A model generated the notes under the pieces. It was not told the DNA's origin. It ran no database searches and saw only the letters and a list, made by a program, of their open reading frames with translations. From contig JBBTRP010000068.1 in NCBI GenBank assembly GCA_038065125.1, positions 1-7,855 on the forward strand: 7,855 bases of DNA. The letters run 5' to 3'. The first letter of the stretch is position 1; each line of letters starts with the position of its first letter. The stretch is from JBBTRP01 sp038065125. Its GTDB lineage: Bacteria > Patescibacteriota > Patescibacteriia > JACQRZ01. A program made the position numbers and the translations under genes. Of this stretch, positions 1 through 5,273 are shown one piece after another.

Positions 1-165
1 CAATGTCGGATAGTCAGCCGGGGTGAGCGAAGTGCCGGCCTTGAGGTAGTAATTTGCGGTTCGAACCGCGCTACAGGGCTTTTTTTGCGCAAGAACACTA
101 CCCGGCGAGAGGACGATTGCAGCGACCAAGAGCGCGATATGAAATGTGTATTTTCCAAGTAGCAT
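1..165 (-). CDS. Secreted protein, N-terminal part only (runs off the left edge)
   Basis: An open frame of 55 codons runs from ATG at 165 leftward off the window with no stop. It begins with a textbook signal peptide: a short basic n-region (MLLGKYTFH), a hydrophobic core (residues 10-19, IALLVAAIVL), and a likely signal peptidase I site after VLA at residues 24-26. The mature part starts QKKPCSAVRTANYYLKAG and is too short to classify. Cys31 is too far from the core for a lipobox, so it is not an obvious lipoprotein. The NYYLKAGTSL.. stretch vaguely recalls the first strand of some TIM-barrel glycoside-hydrolase-like proteins of Patescibacteria; this is a weak memory, not a call. There is no Shine-Dalgarno close to the ATG. 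A promoter placed about 4 bases ahead of the start suggests a near-leaderless mRNA. It is divergent from the membrane protein at 260. Confidence 0.72.
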   Translation of the reverse strand, partial: MLLGKYTFHIALLVAAIVLSPGSVLAQKKPCSAVRTANYYLKAGTSLTPADYPTL

Positions 166-175
166 AGTGCGAAAA

Positions 176-204
176 ACAGTATGGGAAAAAGGCCCCTCCG
201 TCAA
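176..204 (-). promoter_or_regulatory. Sigma70-type promoter for the leftward secreted-protein gene
   Basis: Read on the minus strand, TTGACG (204-199) is followed after exactly 17 bases by TACTGT (181-176). The -35 matches 5 of 6 consensus bases and the -10 only 3 of 6. Transcription would start near 169, four bases before the ATG at 165, which agrees with the missing Shine-Dalgarno. It lies back to back with the rightward extended -10 at 217-225. Confidence 0.5.
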
Positions 205-216
205 CGGTCGAGGATA

Positions 217-225
217 TGGTATAAT
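217..225 (+). promoter_or_regulatory. Extended -10 promoter for the 260-1111 gene
   Basis: TGGTATAAT is a perfect TATAAT (220-225) with the upstream TGn of an extended -10. No good -35 lies 16-18 bases upstream, which is normal for extended -10 promoters. Transcription should begin near 232, so the mRNA leader would start inside the GGGTTTA repeat that follows. Confidence 0.65.
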
Positions 226-230
226 CTTAT

Positions 231-253
231 GGTTTAGGGTTTAGGGTTTAGGG
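231..253 (+). repeat. Telomere-like GGGTTTA heptamer repeat forming the mRNA leader
   Basis: Four G-runs (2, 3, 3 and 3 bases at 231-232, 237-239, 244-246 and 251-253) are each separated by TTTA, giving about three perfect heptamers. Six T and the ATG at 260 follow. The unit equals the Arabidopsis-type telomere repeat, here in a bacterial-looking leader. No AGGAGG-like ribosome site is present. The last AGGG (250-253) sits 6 bases from the ATG and is the only weak Shine-Dalgarno candidate. Four G-runs with 4-base loops could also fold as a two-tier G-quadruplex. Confidence 0.85.
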
Positions 254-259
254 TTTTTT

Positions 260-1111
260 ATGCAGCAAAAACTTGAAACACATGATCTTACCGACCAGCA
301 GCTTGATGAGGGCTATTGGCTCGTAACGCATTGGACCAAAATCCAGCGCGAGGTCACCATCGCGATCGGAGTGCTTGCGGCGATATTTTTTATTTTTACG
401 ATTACGCGAGTCGTATTTTTATATGCGCTCCAAGCAGACTCCTCTGAGAAGTTCGTGAATGATCTAAAAATCTCCCTCGCAGCGACCCAGTCTTTTCCGC
501 AGCCCGAGCTTGGACTCGGCTCGGTGATCGCCATCCCCTCCGGCGCATCACGGTTTGATGCGATTGTCGATGCCACCAACTCTTCCGACGATTGGCGTGC
601 GAGCGCACAGGTTATATTTACGGTTAATGGTGTAGATCAGCCCACTGATGAGGTCCTGCTGTTTCCCGGCGATACGGTTCCGGCAGTTCTTGTTGGCGGC
701 GTTGGCGGTACCGCGCAAAAAGTCACCGCGCGGGTTGGTGATACTGATTGGCGGCGCCTGACAGCATCTGAAATCGCGCTTCTTAAAGAACGAAAAAACA
801 TTTCGATAAAGGACGTTTCTTTTTCAACACATCCGGAAACGGGCATTTCAACCTCTCGTTTTACAGTTGTGAACGCGAGTATTACGTCGTTATGGGAGGT
901 GGGCTTGCGAGTGATCCTTCTTTCCGCCGGGAGAAGCGTTGGCGTAAATCGTGCAACCATTGAGAAGCTTGACACGGGACAGGAGCGAACCGTCGAGATC
1001 CGTTGGTTTGCATCCCTGCCACCCGTCGACGATATCCGTGTCGTCCCCCAGGTTGATTTTCTCGACCCCCGCGCGGTTCGAGAGACCCCTTCACCGATCC
1101 AGCGTCTGTAG
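260..1111 (+). CDS. Conserved-type single-pass membrane protein of unknown function
   Basis: The product has 283 residues. The N-terminal 31 residues are polar (MQQKLETHDLTDQQ.., ..HWTKIQRE), one hydrophobic segment spans about 32-57 (VTIAIGVLAAIFFIFTITRV..), and the remainder is a soluble domain of about 225 residues with no second membrane segment. The position of charges suggests an N-in topology with the large part outside. The outer region reads as beta-rich in two parts: about 85-165 and 180-272. The second contains strand-like phrases WEVGLRVILLSAG, VGVNRATIEKLDTGQERTVEIRW and VVPQVDFLDP, which resemble an Ig-like or FxLYD-like fold of the kind seen in many Patescibacteria envelope proteins. 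No catalytic motif or known family is recognised. The ATG at 260 directly follows the heptamer repeat and fits the promoter. Proximity to rodA hints at an envelope role, but a separate promoter lies between them. Confidence 0.85.
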   Translation: MQQKLETHDLTDQQLDEGYWLVTHWTKIQREVTIAIGVLAAIFFIFTITRVVFLYALQADSSEKFVNDLKISLAATQSFPQPELGLGSVIAIPSGASRFDAIVDATNSSDDWRASAQVIFTVNGVDQPTDEVLLFPGDTVPAVLVGGVGGTAQKVTARVGDTDWRRLTASEIALLKERKNISIKDVSFSTHPETGISTSRFTVVNASITSLWEVGLRVILLSAGRSVGVNRATIEKLDTGQERTVEIRWFASLPPVDDIRVVPQVDFLDPRAVRETPSPIQRL

Positions 1112-1114
1112 ATC

Positions 1115-1228
1115 CTTTGAATTACGAAACCCCCACTTCGGTCGCCCTGGAGGGTCAGATACGCGGACACCTCGCTCGGAAAGATCTGACCCCCCCAGGA
1201 CGCCCTCGGGGGGTTTCGTAATTCAAAG
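1115..1228. repeat. 114-base nested inverted repeat (MITE-like or structured RNA)
   Basis: The outer arms CTTTGAATTACGAAACCCCC (1115-1134) and its exact reverse complement (1209-1228) form a perfect 20-base inverted repeat. Inside it, CCTGG plus GGGTCAGAT (1146-1150, 1152-1160) pairs with ATCTGACCC plus CCAGG (1184-1192, 1195-1199), leaving a 23-base apical loop. It starts three bases after the stop of the preceding gene. No T-run follows either arm, so it is not a classical intrinsic terminator. No target-site duplication is visible at the edges. A miniature inverted-repeat element, an mRNA-stabilising 3' structure or a small RNA are all possible. Confidence 0.85.
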
Positions 1229-1241
1229 AACCTCAGGTGAT

Positions 1242-1270
1242 TTCACAAGAGCCACAGCATACCCTACACT
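1242..1270 (+). promoter_or_regulatory. Probable rodA promoter
   Basis: TTCACA (1242-1247, 5 of 6 consensus) is separated by 17 bases from TACACT (1265-1270, 4 of 6). The start point would be near 1277, about 3 bases ahead of ATG 1280. This argues for ATG 1280 over the in-frame GTG at 1271 and for a near-leaderless mRNA. Confidence 0.4.
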
Positions 1271-1279
1271 GTGGGTGCT

Positions 1280-2380
1280 ATGTTTAATGCACTCATTCGT
1301 GGAATCAGATCGGTTGATATCCTTTTGCTGCTCTCGATGGCGATTCTCTTCGCATTCGGCTGTGCGGCTCTGTATAGCATTGGCCTGGGGAAGGAGCCGC
1401 AGAGTTTTTTTTATCTACACAAGCAGCTGACGGTGTTCGGGATTTTCTGTGCCGCACTCGTGCTGGTAGCAAGCGTGAACTATCGGATTTATCGGGACGC
1501 GAGCATCGTGTTTTATTGCGCGGTATGTGCGGTTCTGGGAGCGGTGCTCATATTCGGGAGTACGATCCGGGGCACCCGCGGATGGTTCGTGATCGGCGGG
1601 GTGGGTGTGCAGCCTGCGGAACTTGCAAAGCTCGCCCTTATTTTCATCCTCGCGCGGTATCTCTCGCACTTTGCGCGGGAGATACGTCAAGCGCGACATC
1701 TGCTTATAACCGGTCTTCTTGCAGCGATCCCGATCGGTCTCATCCTGGCGCAGCCGGATTTCGGATCAGCGGCGGTGTTGTTCGTGATTTGGTTTGGGAT
1801 GATGCTCGTGAGTGGCATCCCGCGGAGGTATCTGCTCGCGCTCGCTGTTTTGGGTGTCATTCTCGGTGCTGCCGCGTGGTCATTCGGTTTCAAAGAGTAT
1901 CAAAAACAGAGAATTATTACCTACCTGAGTCCGGGAGCATCTGATCAGAAGGGGAGCGGCTATAATGTGCGTCAGGCGATGATTGCGATCGGGTCGGGAC
2001 AGCTGTTCGGCCGTGGACTGGGGCTGGGGAGTCAAAGCCACTTAAAGTTTCTTCCTGAGTCGCAAACCGACTTTATTTTTTCCGTACTTGCCGAGGAGAC
2101 TGGCCTTGTCGGAGTATTTCTCCTATTTCTTTTTTGGATATTGTTTTTTTATCGGCTCATCGCTTCACTTCGGAGTGCGAGCGACGATTTTGGGGCGTAC
2201 ACGATTTTGGGAATATCAATTTTTTTCTTCGTCCACGTACTCCTTAATATCGGCGGTAACTTGGGTCTCGTACCACTCACCGGATTGGTGCTGCCGTTCA
2301 TGAGCTACGGCGGTAGCGCTTTGGCGGTCTCTCTTCTCTCCGTCGGAGTTGTATTGAGCGTGCGCAGTCATAGCGTGTAA
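1280..2380 (+). CDS. rodA: RodA-type SEDS peptidoglycan glycosyltransferase
   Basis: This is a 366-residue polytopic membrane protein of the SEDS family (RodA/FtsW/SpoVE), which polymerises lipid II into glycan strands, in the RodA case together with a class B penicillin-binding protein in the elongation machinery. Diagnostic stretches in order (numbered from ATG 1280) are RGWFVIGGVGVQPAELAK (98-117), QPDFGSAAVL (158-167), a large extracytoplasmic loop with GYNVRQAMIAIGSGQLFGRG (227-246), LPESQTDFIFSVLAEETG (258-275), and NIGGNLGLVPLTG followed by LPFMSYGG (323-345). Asp264 in TDF matches the Asp essential in E. coli RodA. The loop wording (SQSHLKFLPESQTDF) favours RodA over FtsW. An in-frame GTG lies 9 bases upstream, but the promoter placement and absence of a ribosome site favour ATG 1280. 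No mreC or PBP2 gene is adjacent, so it stands outside the usual mre operon. Confidence 0.93.
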   Translation: MFNALIRGIRSVDILLLLSMAILFAFGCAALYSIGLGKEPQSFFYLHKQLTVFGIFCAALVLVASVNYRIYRDASIVFYCAVCAVLGAVLIFGSTIRGTRGWFVIGGVGVQPAELAKLALIFILARYLSHFAREIRQARHLLITGLLAAIPIGLILAQPDFGSAAVLFVIWFGMMLVSGIPRRYLLALAVLGVILGAAAWSFGFKEYQKQRIITYLSPGASDQKGSGYNVRQAMIAIGSGQLFGRGLGLGSQSHLKFLPESQTDFIFSVLAEETGLVGVFLLFLFWILFFYRLIASLRSASDDFGAYTILGISIFFFVHVLLNIGGNLGLVPLTGLVLPFMSYGGSALAVSLLSVGVVLSVRSHSV

Positions 2381-2422
2381 AAATATAATCCGCTCGCGAT
2401 GCATGATGCGTCGTGAGCGGAT
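2378..2422 (-). terminator. Hairpin terminator between convergent genes, best for the minus strand
   Basis: A 15-base stem (2388-2402 with 2408-2422; 13 Watson-Crick pairs plus two G-U) closes a 5-base loop ATGAT. Read leftward it is followed by TTATATTTTT, a good U-tract, so it terminates the 2431-3174 gene. Read rightward it is followed by GAAGG and is not a standard terminator for rodA. The rodA stop codon lies within the T/A-rich part. Confidence 0.8.
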
Positions 2423-2430
2423 GAAGGTAT

Positions 2431-3174
2431 CTAGGTTTCGGGCGCGATCTCGGCGCACACCCCGAGCCAGTCGTAAAATTCGACTGTTTCCGGGAAGGTG
2501 GAGATGACGTATACGCCTTCCGAGTTGGTTCCGATGATGATCGGGTTCGCTTCTTTCGCGCGGGGGTAGCCCCAGTGCGAGTGATAAGCTAGCAGATCCT
2601 CTCCAGTCGTGCCGGCGATGACAAACATCGCTTCAAGGACGTCACGGTCGTGCGCTCGGGTGAGCACGGGGGACTCGGACGCAAGGAGCGCCTCTTGCTG
2701 ATTCCAGTTGAGCCGCGGGAAGCGAGGCTTGAAGTCGATGAGCCTCCACCCACGTCGCTGTGAACCGAATGCCCACTGCTCATTTGCTGCCTTGATGATG
2801 AAGTTCGCGCCGCCCATACAGAATGTCGGCTCGAACTTTTCCATGATGACGATCGTGTCGGGGCCTGACAGGGACCCGGTCATCGGCGTCATCAGACGAG
2901 ATGGCATCCGGATTTTGCATACGATCTGCAGCGGCTTGAGTCCGAGGACCCAGACCAGCCGCCACTGGTGGCCGCGCTCGTTTTCCTTTGCGCACCGCGA
3001 AAGATTCTCGACCGAGAACGGTACCGAATCAACCCGGTACATCTCCTCCTCGCTCTCCCAAAAAGCGCGGGCCTGTTCGACTGTCACGACAGCCGATTGT
3101 CCTAGACGCTCTATGGCCTGGGCCTGAGACACGAACGCTCGCTGACCGCGAGCGGATGGTGGGTGGTCGCCCAT
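2431..3174 (-). CDS. Uncharacterised soluble protein, Patescibacteria-type family
   Basis: This 247-residue protein has no signal peptide or membrane segment. The start is fixed by GGAGGTG ending 4 bases before ATG 3174. An N-terminal module (residues 15-80) reads VSQAQAIERLG..VVTVEQARAFW, then a YR..PFSVENLSRCAKEN segment and the aromatic WRLVWVLGL. The C-terminal half has GWRLIDF (142-148), W..Q (157-160), DVLEAMFVIAG (178-188) and HSHWGYPRA (199-207). From memory this order (QAI..LG..VVT.EQA..W; LR..A.EN..G..WRLV..G; GY.LIDF; HWG..RA) recurs in an abundant family of hypothetical proteins in Parcubacteria genomes, often in several copies. No function is known to me and no nucleotide-binding or metal motif is visible. 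It has its own promoter (3217-3245) and terminator (2378-2422), so it is a stand-alone transcript. Confidence 0.88.
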   Translation of the reverse strand: MGDHPPSARGQRAFVSQAQAIERLGQSAVVTVEQARAFWESEEEMYRVDSVPFSVENLSRCAKENERGHQWRLVWVLGLKPLQIVCKIRMPSRLMTPMTGSLSGPDTIVIMEKFEPTFCMGGANFIIKAANEQWAFGSQRRGWRLIDFKPRFPRLNWNQQEALLASESPVLTRAHDRDVLEAMFVIAGTTGEDLLAYHSHWGYPRAKEANPIIIGTNSEGVYVISTFPETVEFYDWLGVCAEIAPET

Positions 3175-3216
3175 CGTTCACCTCCAATGGTAGACCGTTG
3201 TGCATTAACAGTCGCG

Positions 3217-3245
3217 AGTATTGCATATTCGACACCAAGAGTCAA
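3217..3245 (-). promoter_or_regulatory. Promoter for the leftward 2431-3174 gene
   Basis: On the minus strand, TTGACT (3245-3240) is followed after 17 bases by AATACT (3222-3217), with TGC just before it as an extended -10. The start near 3210 would give a leader of about 36 bases that contains the GGAGGTG ribosome site. It is divergent from the rplY promoter, with the two -35 boxes only 9 bases apart. Confidence 0.65.
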
Positions 3246-3254
3246 AAAGCTCAC

Positions 3255-3282
3255 TTGACAGAACGGAAATGCTCAGTATTAT
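3255..3282 (+). promoter_or_regulatory. Promoter for rplY and the downstream kinase gene
   Basis: A consensus TTGACA (3255-3260) is followed after 16 bases by TATTAT (3277-3282, 5 of 6). This is the strongest-looking -35 in the window and suits a ribosomal protein gene. Start near 3289 gives a leader of about 43 bases. TATAAA at 3280-3285 is an alternative -10 with 19-base spacing. Confidence 0.7.
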
Positions 3283-3294
3283 AAATGAAATAAT

Positions 3295-3311
3295 CTCTCC
3301 TCAAAGGAGAG
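3295..3311 (+). promoter_or_regulatory. Hairpin in the rplY leader that holds a Shine-Dalgarno-like AGGAGAG
   Basis: CTCTCCT (3295-3301) and AGGAGAG (3305-3311) form a perfect 7-base stem with loop CAA, starting about 6 bases into the predicted mRNA. AGGAG is an ideal ribosome-site sequence but ends 22 bases before ATG 3332, too far for normal use, and is paired in the hairpin. No nearer Shine-Dalgarno exists. Control of L25 translation is possible; a 5' stabilising hairpin is the simpler reading. Confidence 0.6.
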
Positions 3312-3331
3312 CTGTTAAATATTTTGATATT

Positions 3332-3997
3332 ATGCAAACAATCACATTGAGCGCTCAAGGACGGGAGAAGACCGGAAAGCAGTCACAAGCTGTTCGTGCC
3401 GAGGGGTTTCTCCCGGCCGTTGTGTATGGTCGTGGGACTGAGTCAAAGCCGATCAGCGTTGCCTACGGCGCGTTTGAAAAAGCCTATCGTCAGGCCGGCG
3501 AGTCGACACTTGTCGATTTGGTTATCGAAGGGTCTGGCGCCGTGAAGACCCTTATTCAAGACGTGCAGAAGGATCCGGTCTCGGACAAAATGATCCATGT
3601 CGACTTTTATGCGGTGACCATGACCGAGAAACTCACCGCAGAAATCCCGCTCAAGTTCGTCGGTGTTGCGGGCGCGGTTAAGGAGCTCGGGGGTACGCTT
3701 GTGAAGAACGTCAGCGAAGTCGAAGTGCGCTGCCTTCCCGGCGATCTGGTACACGAGATCGAGGTTCCGCTCGACTCGCTCGCCACATTTGAAGACACGA
3801 TCACCATTGCCGCTATTGTTCGTCCGAAAGGAATTGAAATTCTGGGAGCACAGGACACGATTATTGCGACCGTCATGCCGCCAATGACCGAAGAAGAAAT
3901 GAAGAAGCTTGATGAAAAGCCCGTTGAGGCGGACGTCTCGACAATCGCAAAAATAGAAACGAAGAAGAAGGAAGACGAAGAGACTGCAAAGAAGTAG
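3332..3997 (+). CDS. rplY: Ribosomal protein L25, CTC/TL5 two-domain form
   Basis: This 221-residue bL25 family protein binds 5S rRNA in the large subunit. The N-terminal 5S-binding domain (about 1-95) begins MQTITLSAQGREKTGKQSQA, continues VRAEGFLPAVVYGRG (21-35) and ends with LIQDVQKDPVSDKMIHVDFYAV (74-95), all hallmarks of the family. The C-terminal beta domain (about 98-185) contains VRCLPGDLVHEIEVPLDSL (132-150), as in Thermus TL5 and Bacillus CTC rather than the short E. coli L25. A charged Glu/Lys tail (186-221) follows. ATG 3332 is chosen because family members begin at this point. The open frame extends upstream to 3221 but would overlap the promoter. No close Shine-Dalgarno exists. 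The stop codon overlaps the ribosome site of the next gene, 8 bases downstream, so the two are probably co-translated. Confidence 0.95.
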   Translation: MQTITLSAQGREKTGKQSQAVRAEGFLPAVVYGRGTESKPISVAYGAFEKAYRQAGESTLVDLVIEGSGAVKTLIQDVQKDPVSDKMIHVDFYAVTMTEKLTAEIPLKFVGVAGAVKELGGTLVKNVSEVEVRCLPGDLVHEIEVPLDSLATFEDTITIAAIVRPKGIEILGAQDTIIATVMPPMTEEEMKKLDEKPVEADVSTIAKIETKKKEDEETAKK

Positions 3998-4005
3998 GAG
4001 ATCCT

Positions 4006-4569
4006 ATGAAAAAGATTATCGTTGGCCTTGCGGGCAAGATGGCCTCCGGCAAGGGCCGGATTGGCTCCTATTTGGTTGAAAAGTACGATGCTGATCGCAT
4101 CCGCTCATCAGATCCGCTGCGACGGGTTCTTGATATGTTCGGCGTGCCGCAGTCGCGCGAGAATCTCTCGAGTCTCTCGACCTTTCTGCGCACGACATAC
4201 GGTGAGAACACCCTTGCAAAGTCTATGGCCCGACTCTTGTCTGAGTCTCCAAAGCGCATCTCCATCTTTGACGGTATGCGACGTCGGATCGACGTGTCGC
4301 ACTTTCGTCAATTCGACAACTTTTATTTGATCTACGTGGATGCAAAACCCGAAGTTCGCTATGATCGAACCGTGACGCGCAATGAAAACGTCGGGGATGC
4401 CGATCTCACGCGCGAGCAGTTTGACGCCCGCGATATACTCGAACCCGAGCAGGAGGTCGAGCAGCTCAAAGACTACGCCGACTTTGTGGTGGAAAACAAT
4501 TTAAACTCTGTCGAACATCTCGACACTCAAGTCGAAGAGATCCTAAAAAAAATTCTCAAAGCGGATTGA
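4006..4569 (+). CDS. P-loop nucleotide/dephospho-CoA kinase-like protein
   Basis: This 187-residue protein has a nucleoside-monophosphate-kinase-like P-loop fold. The Walker A loop is GKMASGKG (10-17) after a first strand IIVGLAG; the residue after GK is Gly, as in adenylate kinases, rather than Ser/Thr. SSDPLRRVLDMFG (34-46) would form the substrate-binding region, with the Asp-Pro-Leu-Arg typical of dephospho-CoA or dNMP kinase-like proteins. IFDGMRR (87-93) is the acidic strand end with Gly and Arg, and RYDRTVTR (118-125) is an Arg-rich lid. The ending ADFVVENN (158-165) is also a family trait. Substrate cannot be named: dNMP, dephospho-CoA or another small phosphoryl acceptor are all possible. 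AGGAG (overlapping the rplY stop) lies 5 bases before ATG 4006. It is a paralogue of the gene at 4713. Confidence 0.85.
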   Translation: MKKIIVGLAGKMASGKGRIGSYLVEKYDADRIRSSDPLRRVLDMFGVPQSRENLSSLSTFLRTTYGENTLAKSMARLLSESPKRISIFDGMRRRIDVSHFRQFDNFYLIYVDAKPEVRYDRTVTRNENVGDADLTREQFDARDILEPEQEVEQLKDYADFVVENNLNSVEHLDTQVEEILKKILKAD

Positions 4570-4594
4570 TTCGCGATCCCATTGGCCTTCCTCT

Positions 4595-4687
4595 GGCATC
4601 TGTTTGCCGGTCCCGGATATCCGCCTGCTGGCGGATTCCTCTTACTCGCGCCGTCGCGCTCCGTACGGTCCTTACAAACAGGCTGCC
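4595..4687. repeat. Structured spacer with nested inverted repeats between the two kinase genes
   Basis: The 143-base gap between the kinase genes holds a perfect hairpin, ATCCGCC-TGCT-GGCGGAT (4619-4636). An outer pair surrounds it: GGCA and CTGTTTG (4595-4598, 4600-4606) with CAAACAG and TGCC (4675-4681, 4684-4687), with a small bulge. The frame of the downstream gene stays open through it from TTG 4566, but the encoded peptide is Arg/Cys/Leu-rich and unlike the kinase fold. I take it as non-coding. CCGCC-n-GGCGG palindromes of this kind are, from memory, common dispersed repeats in Patescibacteria. Confidence 0.65.
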
Positions 4688-4712
4688 TCCGGAAGTCGTT
4701 GATACTAAACTG

Positions 4713-5273
4713 ATGACCCCTCAAAGCATTCTTGCAATCGCAGGACCGATCGTTTCCGGGAAGGATACGGCTTCTGAGTACTGCGCTCGGCTCCTTGAGG
4801 CCGTTCGTATCTCCTCCTCAAGTGAGCAGTATGCGGTCCTTGAGATGTTTGGCATTCCGAATTCACGGGATAATGTGCAGCGTTTTTCGTTATTTTTGGT
4901 ACGCAAATTTGGCGAGGACGTGCTTTGCAAATCAATACTTCGGCGACTGGAGGGGATTACTCAACCCGTGATAGTGGACAGCGTGCGCAGGCTCGGAGAT
5001 ATTCAGTGCCTTGAAGGGTTGTCGAAATTTTTTCTCCTCTACATCGATGCCCCGCAGGAGCTCCGCTACCAGTGGTTTTGCAGCCGCGCAAAGGGAAGAG
5101 GAGATGAGACCGCATCATGGGAAGAGTTTGTTGCTCGCGATACCGCTCCGACCGAGACGACTCTACTCGATCTCAAGGCGACTGCCTCAGCGATCGTCAT
5201 AAACGATTCAACACCCGAAATATTTGTGCAAAAAATAGAAGAGGCGATCAGGGCAAGCGGGTTGCTTGCGTGA
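4713..5273 (+). CDS. Diverged paralogue of the adjacent P-loop kinase
   Basis: This 186-residue protein aligns with the upstream kinase almost end to end, without gaps from about residue 34 to 125. It has Walker A GPIVSGKDT (11-19), EMFGIPNSRDNV (44-55), FGEDVLCKSI (66-75), VDSVRR (88-93), LLYIDAPQELRY (108-119) and an Arg-poor lid RYQWFCSR (118-125). Compared with its neighbour it keeps the P-loop but has SEQYAVL instead of DPLRRVL, Ser90 instead of Gly90 in the DG.R motif, and has lost Arg121. Substrate specificity has probably changed or activity has been reduced. ATG 4713 is chosen because it places Walker A as in the paralogue; no good ribosome site precedes it, and a weak GATACT (4701-4706) could be a -10 for a leaderless start. 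The stop lies inside the terminator hairpin. Confidence 0.82.
   Translation: MTPQSILAIAGPIVSGKDTASEYCARLLEAVRISSSSEQYAVLEMFGIPNSRDNVQRFSLFLVRKFGEDVLCKSILRRLEGITQPVIVDSVRRLGDIQCLEGLSKFFLLYIDAPQELRYQWFCSRAKGRGDETASWEEFVARDTAPTETTLLDLKATASAIVINDSTPEIFVQKIEEAIRASGLLA

Noticed and set aside
56..69. GCGGTTCGAACCGC, a 14-base palindrome resembling a tRNA T-arm
   Set aside because: There is no acceptor, D or anticodon stem around it, and it lies within the coding part of the leftward secreted-protein gene.
1115..1228. Inverted repeat as an integron attC site
   Set aside because: The arms carry no GTTRRRY/RYYYAAC boxes and no integrase or cassette array is present.
1115..1228. Inverted repeat as an intrinsic terminator
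   Set aside because: No T-run follows either arm on either strand.
951..1430. Long plus-strand frame spanning the inverted repeat and the start of rodA
   Set aside because: It is out of frame with two well-supported genes, has Arg/Ser-rich composition typical of a shadow frame, and crosses the repeat.
4566..4712. 49-codon N-terminal extension of the second kinase from TTG 4566
   Set aside because: It would put an Arg/Cys-rich stretch ahead of the first beta strand, has no counterpart in the paralogue, and consists of nested palindromes.
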